A stretch of 64,000 nucleotides of DNA from Zhengella sp020637775. Lineage in GTDB: Bacteria > Pseudomonadota > Alphaproteobacteria > Rhizobiales > Rhizobiaceae. Position numbers and translations under genes: made by a program. This document shows positions 36,376 through 46,087 of the stretch, piece after piece. Each line of letters opens with the position of its first letter. Position 1 is the stretch's first letter. The notes below the pieces were generated by a model. The model saw only the letters and a list, made by a program, of their open reading frames with translations. It made no database searches and was not told the DNA's origin. The stretch lies in assembly GCF_041397485.1 (NCBI RefSeq), contig NZ_JAWKWO010000003.1:310001-374000 (forward strand), written 5' to 3'.

Positions 36376-37266
36376 TCAGGTCATTTCCGCGATGAGATAG
36401 CCAACACCGGTCGTGGCCGTCAGTGTCGTGGCCAGCCTGAGCCAGGATTGCGAGACCTCCTCGTCAATCCGGAAAATGTTGAGCGGCATGAGGTGGCTGT
36501 GCGGACCTGCCTTCTCCATGGCCCGCGGGGCTTCCATGAAACATTCCTCGTCGAACCAGGCCCAGTCGTCGGCCCAGGTCCAGCAGCCATTTCGCCTGTA
36601 GACGTCGGCGACCTGTTCGGCATACGTCTTGTCGGTGGCAAGGCGTATGTACGCGCCTGGTGCCCGCTTGAAGTATTGCGTTGCAAGGGGCAAGGCCCGT
36701 TCCGTGCAATAGTTCGACATCCAGAGCGTGAAGCCGAGCTCCTCGCGCAAATCTTCCAGCACGCGGAAGACCTGCACGTGGTCTTCATGGCCGTATTCGC
36801 CCCATGGGTTGTGGGTAAACACGTTCATGCCCGGGTGCAGCATTGGTCTTATGGCGTCGCGGATGCGGCCGTAATTGGCCTCATAGAGGTCGCGGATGGG
36901 TGCCGGCGCCACCGGCAACTCATCCGATGTCATCTTGTTCATGACACGCTTTACCTGACGCTTGGCGTCGCGCAGCGCGGCCGTGTGACGGAAGGCGAGG
37001 CCGAATTCATCAATGACTGGTTGAGTCCAGTCCGCGCAGCCATAGCTGCCCGGCTCGTCAATCTCCAGACAGGTGACATGCGGATGCGGAATTTCTGCAA
37101 TGGCCGCTTTCCGCCGTTCACAGAGTTCAGGCTGTGCCCAGAAATGGCGGAAAACGATAACCACCTGGTCCGCCTGGCGCATGATCGAGTTGAACCAAAG
37201 CAGTTCATCATCGGGATGAGCGCCAATAATGATTGAATTTTTCAGGAAATCCGGTCGCACACCCAT
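36376..37266 (-). CDS. PIG-L/LmbE-type deacetylase
   Basis: A 296-residue zinc-dependent deacetylase. Metal ligands are in GAHPDDE (15-21) and HNPWGEYGHEDH (152-163, His160 and His163). PIG-L/LmbE enzymes remove N-acetyl groups from GlcNAc-lipids, mycothiol precursors and antibiotics. There is no signal peptide, so it acts in the cytoplasm. A strong ribosome site (AAGGAGG) precedes the ATG. It is the second gene of a two-gene unit behind the acyltransferase, and converges on the glycolipid operon. Confidence 0.88.
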   Translation of the reverse strand: MGVRPDFLKNSIIIGAHPDDELLWFNSIMRQADQVVIVFRHFWAQPELCERRKAAIAEIPHPHVTCLEIDEPGSYGCADWTQPVIDEFGLAFRHTAALRDAKRQVKRVMNKMTSDELPVAPAPIRDLYEANYGRIRDAIRPMLHPGMNVFTHNPWGEYGHEDHVQVFRVLEDLREELGFTLWMSNYCTERALPLATQYFKRAPGAYIRLATDKTYAEQVADVYRRNGCWTWADDWAWFDEECFMEAPRAMEKAGPHSHLMPLNIFRIDEEVSQSWLRLATTLTATTGVGYLIAEMT

Positions 37267-37292
37267 CGGACATCCTCCTTTTTGATTTTACG

Positions 37293-38384
37293 TCATTGTG
37301 ATGCTGTACCGGCGTTCGCGCGGCTGAAATTCTGCCAGGCGAGCGCCATGCGGCCGCGCAACGTCAAGGCCTTCTGCATGCCGTGAACGGGAATGGCGCG
37401 AGTGCCGAAATCGGTTTTGAACGGTTCATCCCCTATGGTGAAATCGAAGACCTTGCCGCCTTCGCGGCATCGTTCCTCGATGATTGCATCATACATCAGC
37501 AGACCTGGCGAATGCCGGCCGTGGGTCTCGTAGTCGCAGCCGATCAGCAGGTAGTGGAACCGGCCGGCGTGCTCGACGCCAAAGACATGACCGATCGGCT
37601 CGCCCTCCAGTTCAAGCCGGTAGATGGCGGCAAATCCTGAGGTCGTGCCTCTGGCGGCGATTTCCGCATAGAACCGGCGGACGGCGTCCATTGCGATCAT
37701 GTCGCCCTTGAAGCGACCCTCGCGAAGGGTGGCAAGCAGTTCGATTTCCCGGGCAGCGCAAAGGGGATCGCTCATGCGCACAAGGCGCGCGCCGTCCATC
37801 CTGAAGAAGCGATTCTTTCGCCGTTTCAGATATTTGGCGAAGCTTGCGGAATAGGATGCCCGGCTCCACTCGGCATAGTTGGACCGAAGCGCCGTTTCAT
37901 GGGATGAGAAATCGAGCCTGTTGGCCGACGCATCAAGGAACAGCTGCCAGAGCGGGACGTGCTCGGGGCGGATGTTCCTGATGCGCAAGATATCGTGCGG
38001 TCCGCAAGCGCGGGCTACCGCGCTGTGCAAGCCTGCTTGCGCTGCGATGTCGCCACGCCATGCCGGATCGACCACAGGCGCGCAATAGTCACTGACGCCA
38101 AGGTCGGCTGCCTCAAGCAGGGTGACGCCTTTCAAGCGCCGGCGAATCATCGGCAGAAGGAAGACAAGGACAGGCCCTGCGTGTCCCGTCACCAGCACGG
38201 GTTCAGCACCGCGCGCCGGTGCAAGTGTGCGGTAGAAGGTGTCAAGCCATGCCGGATGCTGGAATGCCGTCGCATCCGAGGCATTGAACAGCCGCGCGAA
38301 GTCCGGGCCGAGGGCCTGGCCGGGCGGTATCGCCGCCACCTTGATGGCGCTTCTGTCGCGGGCCAGCCTGTCCGGTTCCAACAT
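37293..38384 (-). CDS. CelD/BcsL-type GNAT acyltransferase
   Basis: A 363-residue protein of the GNAT-fold Acetyltransf_6 (CelD/BcsL, FemAB-like) group. An N-terminal GNAT-like half (about 20-170) is followed by a basic helix YLKRRKNRFFRM and a second half with GEPIGHVFGVEHAGRFHYLL and a C-terminal FDFTIGDEPFKTDFG. Such proteins N- or O-acylate sugars or add amino acids in surface polysaccharide pathways. It lies 26 bases upstream of the PIG-L gene; together they could swap an acyl group on an amino sugar. The exact donor and acceptor are unknown. Confidence 0.8.
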   Translation of the reverse strand: MLEPDRLARDRSAIKVAAIPPGQALGPDFARLFNASDATAFQHPAWLDTFYRTLAPARGAEPVLVTGHAGPVLVFLLPMIRRRLKGVTLLEAADLGVSDYCAPVVDPAWRGDIAAQAGLHSAVARACGPHDILRIRNIRPEHVPLWQLFLDASANRLDFSSHETALRSNYAEWSRASYSASFAKYLKRRKNRFFRMDGARLVRMSDPLCAAREIELLATLREGRFKGDMIAMDAVRRFYAEIAARGTTSGFAAIYRLELEGEPIGHVFGVEHAGRFHYLLIGCDYETHGRHSPGLLMYDAIIEERCREGGKVFDFTIGDEPFKTDFGTRAIPVHGMQKALTLRGRMALAWQNFSRANAGTASQ

Positions 38385-38583
38385 CGCTCAAATACCCATA
38401 TCCCGAATTACCCTTTTACCCGGAGCGCCTGAAGAAAAGGTTGCCGTGACGGTCAAGCGGATCGGTTTCGAACACGCGCCAAGTCGCGGCAGGTTTTCCA
38501 ATTGTCGCAAACAGGATTTGGGTTGTGCGAGGCGGTGATTATGCTGGCGCGCAAATGGGTTCTTCAAATGCGGAGCAGCGGGT

Positions 38584-41145
38584 ATGGCCAGGTTTCCGGA
38601 GCGGGCGCGGATTGTCATCATCGGTTTGGGCGGGATCGTGGGTGCGAGTGTCGCCCATCACCTGATCGAGCGCGGATGGGACGATATTGTCGGGATCGAT
38701 ACTTCGTCGGTTCCCACCGATATCGGCTCGACCAGCCATGCGTCCGACTTCTGCTACACGACGTCGCATGATCTGCTGTCGACCTGGATGACACTGTATT
38801 CCATCGACTTCTACGAGAAGCTGGGTCACTACGCACGCGTCGGCGGTCTCGAAGTTGCCCGCGTGGGCGATGACGAGCGCATGGCGGAGCTCAAGCGCAA
38901 GGTGGCATCGGGCAAGGCGTTCGGAACACGCGTTTCCATGATCGGACCCGCCGAAACCAAGGAGAAGTTTCCGCTTCTCGAAGAAAGCGTGGTTCAGGGG
39001 GCAATGTGGGATCCGGATGCCGGACTGGTCACGCCGCGTTCGCAGACAGTCGTCGGCAAGCTGGTCGACCAGGCCGAAGCGACCGGCAAGCTCAAGGTCT
39101 TCGCCAACACGCCTTGCACAGGGCTGGTGATCGAGGACGGGCGTATCAGGGGCGTCGAGACTGCGCGCGGGACGATCATGGCCGACCATGTCATCGTCTG
39201 TGCCGGGCTGTGGGGACGCATGATCGCTGCCATGGCAGGCGAGGATCTTCCGGTCATGCCCATCGACCATCCGCTCACCTTCTTCGGCCCCTACAACGAA
39301 TTCGCCGGCACGGGGAAGGACATTGGCTGGCCTTTGCTGCGCGACCAGGGCAATTCCGCCTATATGCGGGACACGGGCGATCCGAAGACGCCGGAAGGCG
39401 GGCAGATCGAGTGGGGCTACTATGAGGAAAAGGAGCCGCGCCTGGTCCATCCGCGCGACCTGCTTCAAAAGCATGAGGCGCGTCTTTCGCCCTCACAGCG
39501 TGATCTGGACATGGAGCAGATCCTGGAACCGCTGGAGCGGGCCATCGAGTTGACACCGATCCTCGGCGAACTGGGCTACAACGAGGGTCATTCATTCAAC
39601 GGTCTGTTGCAGGTCACCACCGATGGCGGCGCTTCGCTGGGCGAAAGCCAGAAAGTGAGGGGGCTGTGGTATGCCGTGGCCGTGTGGGTCAAGGACGGGC
39701 CGGCGGTCGGCAAGCTCATCGCCGACTGGCTGACCGACGGCGTGACGCCCATCGACATCCACGGGGCCGACGTCGCCCGTTTCTATCCGCACCAGCTTGC
39801 CGAGCAGTTCATACATGACCGTTGTTCCGAAACGGCCATGAAGGTCTACAATCCGGCAATTCATCCGCGCGAACCCTTTTCCAAGGGACGAAACATCCGC
39901 CGCTCGCCGTTCTGGGAGCGGGAGAAGGAACTGGGCGCCTATTTCATGGAGCTTGGCGGCTGGGAGCGCGCCCACGGCTATGCCTGTAACGAGCATCTCC
40001 TGGAGAAATACGGCAACCGGGTGCCGGTACGGGAAGACGAATGGGACAACCGCCATTTCTGGCGCGTTTCCAATGCCGAACATCTCGCCATGAGCGAGGA
40101 TGTCGGCATGGTCAACCTCTCCCATTTCGCAATCTATGACGTGTCCGGGCCGGACCACGAAGCGCTGATGGAATATCTGTGCGCGGCGAAAGTCGGCGGC
40201 GACACGCCTGTCGGGCGCGGTATCTATACGCATTTCCTCGACGAGCGCGGCGGGGTTCGTGCGGACCTGACGGTCATCCGCATGGAGGATCGCTACAGGG
40301 TGGTCGACGGGGCCGATGCCGGGCCGCGCGACTTTACCTACATGAAGCGGGTCGCCGAGGACAAAGGCTTCGACGTGACGGTGGAAGACCGTAGCGAGGA
40401 TTTCGGCTGCATCGGTGTCTGGGGGCCGAATGCCCGTTCGACGCTGCAGAAGCTGGTTGACGACCCTTCGCAGCTTGACGCAGCCAATTTCAAGTTTGCC
40501 ACGACCAGGGAAATCCGCATTGGCGGTGTTCCTGTCACAGCCTTCCGCATCTCCTATGTCGGCGAACAGGGCTGGGAACTGCATTTCAGATACGAGGACG
40601 GCCTGGCCGTCTGGGACGCGCTGCGTTCTCTGGACATCATGCCTTTCGGTGTCGAGACCTATGCCAATTCGCGCCGCATGGAAAAGAGCTTGCGGCTGCA
40701 GAACGCCGATCTGCTGACCGACTACAACCTGCTCGAAGCCGGGCTTGCGCGACCAAAGGTGAAGGCGGCCGATTTCATCGGCAAGGAGGCGCATCTGAAA
40801 TTTCGCGAACGGGCGCATCAGCCGGCCATGTTGTGTACATTGGTCATGGACGACAATGTCGATGCCCGGGGCGTCGCCCGTTATCCGGTCGGCACTTGCC
40901 CGATCCTCGATCCGGAGACGGGGGGAGTGCTGGTTGACGAGAAGGGACGTCGGTCCTACACGACCTCCATTGCCTTCGGGCCGACCATCGGCAAGAATAT
41001 CGCACTTGGCTACATCCCCCATTCCCATGCCGTGGAGGGGCGCAGTCTCGCCATCGAGTATTTCGGAGAGACCTTCCCGGTAACAATTGCCGCGGTCGGC
41101 TACAATGCGCTGTACGACCCTGAAAACAACCGGCCGAAAAGCTGA
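38584..41145 (+). CDS. Dimethylglycine/sarcosine dehydrogenase-like FAD-GcvT protein
   Basis: An 853-residue oxidative demethylase. Residues 1-400 are a DAO-type FAD domain with Rossmann motif IIGLGGIVGAS and the TSHASDF block near the flavin. A linker (FAO_M-like) follows, and residues 430-850 are GcvT/GCV_T_C domains that bind tetrahydrofolate and trap the methyl carbon as methylene-THF. Family members oxidise dimethylglycine, sarcosine or similar N-methyl compounds. The corrinoid demethylation genes and GbdR-like regulator downstream make dimethylglycine a good guess. GGAG precedes the ATG by eight bases. Gene length is normal for the family. Confidence 0.9.
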   Translation: MARFPERARIVIIGLGGIVGASVAHHLIERGWDDIVGIDTSSVPTDIGSTSHASDFCYTTSHDLLSTWMTLYSIDFYEKLGHYARVGGLEVARVGDDERMAELKRKVASGKAFGTRVSMIGPAETKEKFPLLEESVVQGAMWDPDAGLVTPRSQTVVGKLVDQAEATGKLKVFANTPCTGLVIEDGRIRGVETARGTIMADHVIVCAGLWGRMIAAMAGEDLPVMPIDHPLTFFGPYNEFAGTGKDIGWPLLRDQGNSAYMRDTGDPKTPEGGQIEWGYYEEKEPRLVHPRDLLQKHEARLSPSQRDLDMEQILEPLERAIELTPILGELGYNEGHSFNGLLQVTTDGGASLGESQKVRGLWYAVAVWVKDGPAVGKLIADWLTDGVTPIDIHGADVARFYPHQLAEQFIHDRCSETAMKVYNPAIHPREPFSKGRNIRRSPFWEREKELGAYFMELGGWERAHGYACNEHLLEKYGNRVPVREDEWDNRHFWRVSNAEHLAMSEDVGMVNLSHFAIYDVSGPDHEALMEYLCAAKVGGDTPVGRGIYTHFLDERGGVRADLTVIRMEDRYRVVDGADAGPRDFTYMKRVAEDKGFDVTVEDRSEDFGCIGVWGPNARSTLQKLVDDPSQLDAANFKFATTREIRIGGVPVTAFRISYVGEQGWELHFRYEDGLAVWDALRSLDIMPFGVETYANSRRMEKSLRLQNADLLTDYNLLEAGLARPKVKAADFIGKEAHLKFRERAHQPAMLCTLVMDDNVDARGVARYPVGTCPILDPETGGVLVDEKGRRSYTTSIAFGPTIGKNIALGYIPHSHAVEGRSLAIEYFGETFPVTIAAVGYNALYDPENNRPKS

Positions 41146-41249
41146 GGAAAAGACCGCCTTGGCCTGACCGTGGCGTGGCGAACCTGCCCACGCCTTGACG
41201 CCTGCGGCTGATGCGATACCTTTTAGAAATCCGTTTAATGCGGATGAAG

Positions 41250-41273
41250 GCCTTTCGGGTCGCCCGGAAAGGC
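41250..41273 (+). terminator. Hairpin between the dehydrogenase and cfa genes
   Basis: GCCTTTC and GAAAGGC pair as a seven-base stem continued by GGG/CCC with one bulge, followed by TTT. It lies about 105 bases after the dehydrogenase stop and 42 before the cfa start; it may be a terminator or a 5' leader structure. Confidence 0.45.
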
Positions 41274-41315
41274 TTTGAGGGGGCTTGACGTCCGGAACCG
41301 TTTTCGGAGTTGGGC

Positions 41316-42593
41316 ATGGAAAAGCTGTTCGCCAAGGCGCTTGCGCGCTATATCAGGATCGGCAGTCTGAAATTGAGATTGCCTTCAGGCGATCTGCATG
41401 TTTTCGGGGATGGTTCAGGTGCTCCTGCAACCGTTGTTTTCCGAAAACCGGGCACCTTGCGCCAGATGATGGCGGATCCCTCGCTTGGGTTCTCCGAAGG
41501 GTACATGAATGGCGATATCGATGTCGAGGAAGGTGATCTGCTCGATGTCATGCGCATTGCGTTTTCGAATGGCGATTATTCGCGCATGCTGGGTTCTCCG
41601 TCGCGCTTGCGCGCGGCCTTCAACTTCCTGGTGCGCCGGTTCTTCCAGATCAACACGGCGGCGCGCTCGCGGCGCAATGTCAGCCATCACTATGATCTGT
41701 CGGGAGAACTCTACAGGCTTTTCCTCGACCCGGACCTTCAATATTCCTGCGCCTATTTCGACCATCCCGGCCAAACCCTGGAAGACGCACAACTGGCCAA
41801 GAAGCGGCATATAGCCGCCAAACTTTGTCTCGATCCCGGGCAATCGGTGTTGGAGATCGGCAGCGGATGGGGTGGGCTGGCCCTCTATCTCGCAAAGCAC
41901 CTGGAAGCCGATGTCTTCGGCGTGACCTTGTCGACCGAGCAATTGGAGGTTTCCCGCCAGCGGGCGAAGCAAGCGGGGCTCGATCAGCAAGTCCGGTTCG
42001 AATTGCAGGACTATCGCGAGGTTTCGCGGCGGTTCGACCGGATTGTCTCGGTCGGCATGTTCGAGCATGTCGGAGTCAACCACTACCGCGCCTATTTCGA
42101 AAAGATCGCGAAGCTGCTGAAAGACGATGGGGTCGCGCTGGTGCACACGATCGGCCGTTCCGGTCCGCCAACGGTCACTGACAGCTTCATCCGGAAACAT
42201 ATTTTCCCGGGCGGTTACATTCCGGCGCTTTCGGAAGTTGCACCGGTGGTGGAGCGCGCCGGTCTTGTGCTGACGGATCTGGAAGTCCTGCGGCTTCACT
42301 ATGCCGAGACCCTCAAGGCCTGGCGGGCAAATTTTGCCAATGCGCGGAACCGAGTGACAACCATGTATGATGAGCGATTCTGCCGTATGTGGGAATTTTA
42401 CCTGGTGGCGTCCGAAGCATCGTTCAGATGGGGCGATCTCTGCGTCTTCCAGTTCCAGCTCGCCCGCAACAAGGCGGCAGTGCCATTGACCCGTGACTAT
42501 TTGCCGGGCAGCGAGGACGCGTTGCGCCAGAAAGACAGCGGCCAGAAACGCCGCAAATCGCGACAGAAAGGGATTGTAACATCAACACATTGA
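41316..42593 (+). CDS. cfa: Cyclopropane-fatty-acyl-phospholipid synthase
   Basis: A 425-residue SAM-dependent enzyme that adds a methylene bridge across unsaturated acyl chains of membrane lipids. The N-terminal domain is followed by the methyltransferase core with NVSHHYDLSGELYRLFLD, LQYSCAYF, the SAM motif VLEIGSGWGGLALYLA and EHVGVNHYRAYF. The short Lys/Arg-rich tail (about 395-425) is not conserved. GGAG lies six bases before the ATG; a TTG two codons earlier is less likely. Confidence 0.94.
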   Translation: MEKLFAKALARYIRIGSLKLRLPSGDLHVFGDGSGAPATVVFRKPGTLRQMMADPSLGFSEGYMNGDIDVEEGDLLDVMRIAFSNGDYSRMLGSPSRLRAAFNFLVRRFFQINTAARSRRNVSHHYDLSGELYRLFLDPDLQYSCAYFDHPGQTLEDAQLAKKRHIAAKLCLDPGQSVLEIGSGWGGLALYLAKHLEADVFGVTLSTEQLEVSRQRAKQAGLDQQVRFELQDYREVSRRFDRIVSVGMFEHVGVNHYRAYFEKIAKLLKDDGVALVHTIGRSGPPTVTDSFIRKHIFPGGYIPALSEVAPVVERAGLVLTDLEVLRLHYAETLKAWRANFANARNRVTTMYDERFCRMWEFYLVASEASFRWGDLCVFQFQLARNKAAVPLTRDYLPGSEDALRQKDSGQKRRKSRQKGIVTSTH

Positions 42594-42742
42594 TGTTTCG
42601 CCGATATCGGCCGGACCAATTGCCGCTTGCTTGAAGCGCTCCCTCAGCGGCGGCCGCGTGAAAAGCGGGTACGGGAAAGAGTGACCGGGAATTGCAGCTT
42701 TCTTTGTTGCTGGCGGTTTTCTGCACATGGGGGCACTATGGC

Positions 42743-43573
42743 ATGATGAAATACACGCTTCGACTTGTGTCTTTCCTGATGGGGACAATGGTGCTGGCCG
42801 CGTCCGTCCGCGCGGATGCACAGGACGAAGTTGTTGACGTCGAACTCGTTCTGGCGGTGGATGTATCGCTGTCCATGATGCCCTTCGAGCTCGAAATCCA
42901 GCGCAAGGGATATGCCGCTGCGATCGCAGATCCCAGCGTTGTCAAGGCGATCCAGCAGGGCGTACACGGGCGTATTGCCGTCACATACCTGGAATGGGCC
43001 GGCAATTTCAGCCATCGACAGGTGGTGCCATGGACAATTGTCGCCTCAATGGCGGACGCCAAGGCATTCGCCGCCTCGATCACCTCCAATTCCGGACGCG
43101 GCATGCGGCGTACGTCGATATCCGGTGCGATTGACCAGGCAGCCAGCCTGTTCGAGGCGAACGGAATCCGGGGCCTCAAGCGAGTCATCGACATTTCTGG
43201 CGATGGTCCGAACAACCAGGGAAGGCCGGTCACGCAGGCGCGCGACGACGCGGTCGCAAAAGGGATCGTGATCAATGGCTTGCCGCTGATGACGCTCGAT
43301 TCCTCGCCTTACGGATCATTCGATATTCCGGATCTGGATCGCTACTATGCCGACTGCGTGATTGGAGGCCCCGGGGCGTTCATGGTGCCTGTCGACGACT
43401 GGGAGCAGTTTCCAGCCGCCATCCGCCGCAAGCTCGTGCTGGAACTGGCCGGCCTGCCTTCGCCTGCACCAGTCGTGCTGGCTGCCACAGGAAGTGAAGT
43501 GGATTCGCGTTCCGACTGCATGGTGGGCGAGAAGATCTGGCAGAGGCGTTTCCAGATGTTCGAGGACAACTGA
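42743..43573 (+). CDS. DUF1194 secreted von Willebrand-like protein
   Basis: A 276-residue protein with a signal peptide (cleavage near RADAQ) and a vWA-like domain. The metal-ion site begins AVDVSLSM (DxSxS), with ISGDGPNNQG later supplying the second Asp. This is the DUF1194 family, common in Hyphomicrobiales and of unknown function. A second ATG follows directly. The GGGGG element about ten bases upstream is the likely ribosome site. Confidence 0.85.
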   Translation: MMKYTLRLVSFLMGTMVLAASVRADAQDEVVDVELVLAVDVSLSMMPFELEIQRKGYAAAIADPSVVKAIQQGVHGRIAVTYLEWAGNFSHRQVVPWTIVASMADAKAFAASITSNSGRGMRRTSISGAIDQAASLFEANGIRGLKRVIDISGDGPNNQGRPVTQARDDAVAKGIVINGLPLMTLDSSPYGSFDIPDLDRYYADCVIGGPGAFMVPVDDWEQFPAAIRRKLVLELAGLPSPAPVVLAATGSEVDSRSDCMVGEKIWQRRFQMFEDN

Positions 43574-43708
43574 CGTGCCGAACAGGGTAAAATGCCCGAT
43601 CCATCATAAGATGTATGAATATCTAAAATACAACCAGATTAAGCCGATGTTATAAACTTGTGTGTCATCCACGGGCCGTAACCTTTTGAAACCGGTATCG
43701 GCAGGGAC

Positions 43709-46078
43709 ATGGAATATCGGCCAATCAGGAATTTCTTGAACTTCGTCGCCGCCGATCATGCGGGGACCGCCACGGACAATGCAGAATTCGTGAGGCGATT
43801 GCGGCAGGCGCAATTGGCGAGTGCCGGCAAGCAGGCTGGTTCCATGATCCTGGCTCATGCGGTTGGCGCCCTTTTCCTCGGCGCGGCCGTTCTGGGGCCC
43901 TGGAACAGGGCTTTTGTCGCCGCTTGGCTGACGGTGTTCCTGGCCGTGCTGCTGATCGTGCCGCTCAAGTCCCTGTTCGAGCGGGGACCGCTCCCGGGCC
44001 TGACAGCCATGAACGATGCCCAGTCGCTTTCGATGACGCGCTGGCAGATGAACATGATAGGCGTTCTCTGGTCGGTTGCCGCGATTGTGCTTTATCCGGG
44101 GGGAACGGAGCCCGAGAAACTGCTGGTGGCAATCGCCCTGACGGGGTCGATGGCGTCGGGTGCCATGGCACTTCATGCAATTCCGGCCATAGCCGTGTCG
44201 TTTGCGGGCATCATGGCCTTGGGGCTGATTGCAGCGATTTCCCTTGATGGCAGTCCTGTCGCGCTGCCACTGGCCTTGTTTCTGGCCTTCCTGTTTGCCG
44301 CGATCATGCATGCGGTCAATGAAACGGGGCGCGTTTTCGTGCAGCATCTCGTCCAGCAATATGAACAGGAAAAATCAAAGGAACTCTTTTCTGTCCTGTT
44401 TCGCGATTTCGAGGACAGCAGTTCGGACTGGATGTGGGAAGTGGATGAGAGCGGGCGCCTCAGCCATGTTTCGCCGCAATTCTTCGTTGATGAGCGTTTC
44501 AAGGGCCATTCGTTTGATGACAAGGTGATCGGCCGTCGTTTGCGCGATCCCAAAAGCGTGGTCCGTGGTGACAGGGTGCCGGCGTTGCATCGCGATGTGT
44601 TGACAGCGTTTCAGCGGCAAGCACCTTTCAAGGAAGCCGTTGTTGCCATTCATATCGCCGGCAAATGGCGTTACTGGAGGCTTTCGGGGCGGCCGGTTCA
44701 TTCCTCCGACGGCCGGTTCCTTGGCATGCGTGGCGCCTGTTCCGACATTTCCGATTCCTTCGAGGCGGAAAGCCGCCTGCAATACCTTGCCATGCATGAT
44801 GCCATGACCGGTCTGCCAAACCGCGAGAATTTCAGCCGTGCATTCGATGCTGCGCTGGCGGGGGTGCAGGCAGGTGGCGGTCAGGTGGCCCTGCTGGCGA
44901 TTGACCTCGACAAGTTCAAGATGGTCAACGATACGCTCGGCCACCAGGCAGGCGATGACGTGTTGCGCGCGGTGGCCGAACGGCTTTCCGGCCTCAATGC
45001 ACCAAACATCACCTTTGCCCGCTTCGGCGGCGACGAGTTCTGTGCATTTGTCACCGGGCCGGATGCCGGCCGGCGCGCGGAAGAGCTGGCGAGGGTGATC
45101 GTCGATGTGTTGGCAGAGCCGGTTGACTTGTCTGCCGGCATGGCCGAGATCGGTTGCTCGATCGGTATCTCTGTCTGCCCGCGAGACGGGATGACGGCAG
45201 AGACGCTGCATCGCAATGCGGATCTTGCCCTGTACAGGGCCAAGAGTGCGCCGATCGGCGCATGGTGCGTCTTTGAACCGATCATGGATGCCACGGCCCG
45301 GAAGCTTCAGGATCTGGAATACGAATTGCGTTCGGCACTCAAGCGAAACGAGTTCGAGCTCTATTTCCAGCCGCTGGTCGATTCGCTCACCCGGGAGATA
45401 ACCTGTTATGAAACCCTGCTGCGCTGGAACTCCGCGCGTTTCGGGCGGGTGCCACCCACGGAATTTATCCGGATCGCCGAGAAAACGGGCCTGATCCACG
45501 AGATCGGCGAATGGGTCATCGGCCGCGCCTGTTTCGAAGCGGCGCAATGGCCCATGCAGGCCGCGGTCGCCGTCAATCTGTCGCCGCGCCAGTTGGAAGG
45601 GTTCAGGCTGTTGAATACAGTCAAGACGGCGCTCGACAGCAGCGGTCTTCCGGCCTCGCGCCTGGAACTGGAAGTCACCGAATCGGCGCTCGAAGCGGAG
45701 CCGGATCATGCGGCCGGACTATTGCACCGCCTGCGTTCGGTCGGCGTCAGGATCTCGCTGGACGACTTCGGGACCGGATATTCCTCGCTCTCCTACCTGG
45801 TTCGCTTCCCCATCGACAAGCTCAAGATCGACAAGAGTTTTGTCCAGAACGCGATGTGTTCGGAGCAGAATCTGGCCATCGTGCGGGCAATCGTGTCTTT
45901 GGCGCGGTCCATGAAGGTCCGGACCACGGCCGAAGGCGTGGAGACAGAAGAGCAGGCGGCGTTTCTCCGCCTTGAAGGGATAAACGAGTTCCAGGGCTAT
46001 CTCATAGGGCGTCCGAAGCCTGCTGCCCACATGGCAGCCGAAGCCGCCTGCCGCGCGATCAAGCGCGACGCCGGCTGA
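43709..46078 (+). CDS. Membrane PAS-GGDEF-EAL cyclic di-GMP protein
   Basis: A 789-residue bifunctional candidate. Residues 45-210 hold five or six transmembrane helices. A PAS-like sensor (about 225-350, DWMWEVDESGRL) and a GGDEF domain with intact GGDEF (440-444) but no RxxD inhibitory site follow. The EAL domain has ETL in place of EAL (Glu568) and an intact DDFGTGYSS (685-693). Both catalytic glutamates and metal-binding Asp residues are present, so it may make and degrade c-di-GMP. The upstream 135 bases are AT-rich and likely carry the promoter. Confidence 0.92.
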   Translation: MEYRPIRNFLNFVAADHAGTATDNAEFVRRLRQAQLASAGKQAGSMILAHAVGALFLGAAVLGPWNRAFVAAWLTVFLAVLLIVPLKSLFERGPLPGLTAMNDAQSLSMTRWQMNMIGVLWSVAAIVLYPGGTEPEKLLVAIALTGSMASGAMALHAIPAIAVSFAGIMALGLIAAISLDGSPVALPLALFLAFLFAAIMHAVNETGRVFVQHLVQQYEQEKSKELFSVLFRDFEDSSSDWMWEVDESGRLSHVSPQFFVDERFKGHSFDDKVIGRRLRDPKSVVRGDRVPALHRDVLTAFQRQAPFKEAVVAIHIAGKWRYWRLSGRPVHSSDGRFLGMRGACSDISDSFEAESRLQYLAMHDAMTGLPNRENFSRAFDAALAGVQAGGGQVALLAIDLDKFKMVNDTLGHQAGDDVLRAVAERLSGLNAPNITFARFGGDEFCAFVTGPDAGRRAEELARVIVDVLAEPVDLSAGMAEIGCSIGISVCPRDGMTAETLHRNADLALYRAKSAPIGAWCVFEPIMDATARKLQDLEYELRSALKRNEFELYFQPLVDSLTREITCYETLLRWNSARFGRVPPTEFIRIAEKTGLIHEIGEWVIGRACFEAAQWPMQAAVAVNLSPRQLEGFRLLNTVKTALDSSGLPASRLELEVTESALEAEPDHAAGLLHRLRSVGVRISLDDFGTGYSSLSYLVRFPIDKLKIDKSFVQNAMCSEQNLAIVRAIVSLARSMKVRTTAEGVETEEQAAFLRLEGINEFQGYLIGRPKPAAHMAAEAACRAIKRDAG

Positions 46079-46087
46079 ACCGGCCGA

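Noticed and set aside
39592..41028. 478-codon open frame antisense to the FAD-GcvT dehydrogenase
   Set aside because: A shadow frame of high-GC codon usage; no ribosome site or recognisable domain.
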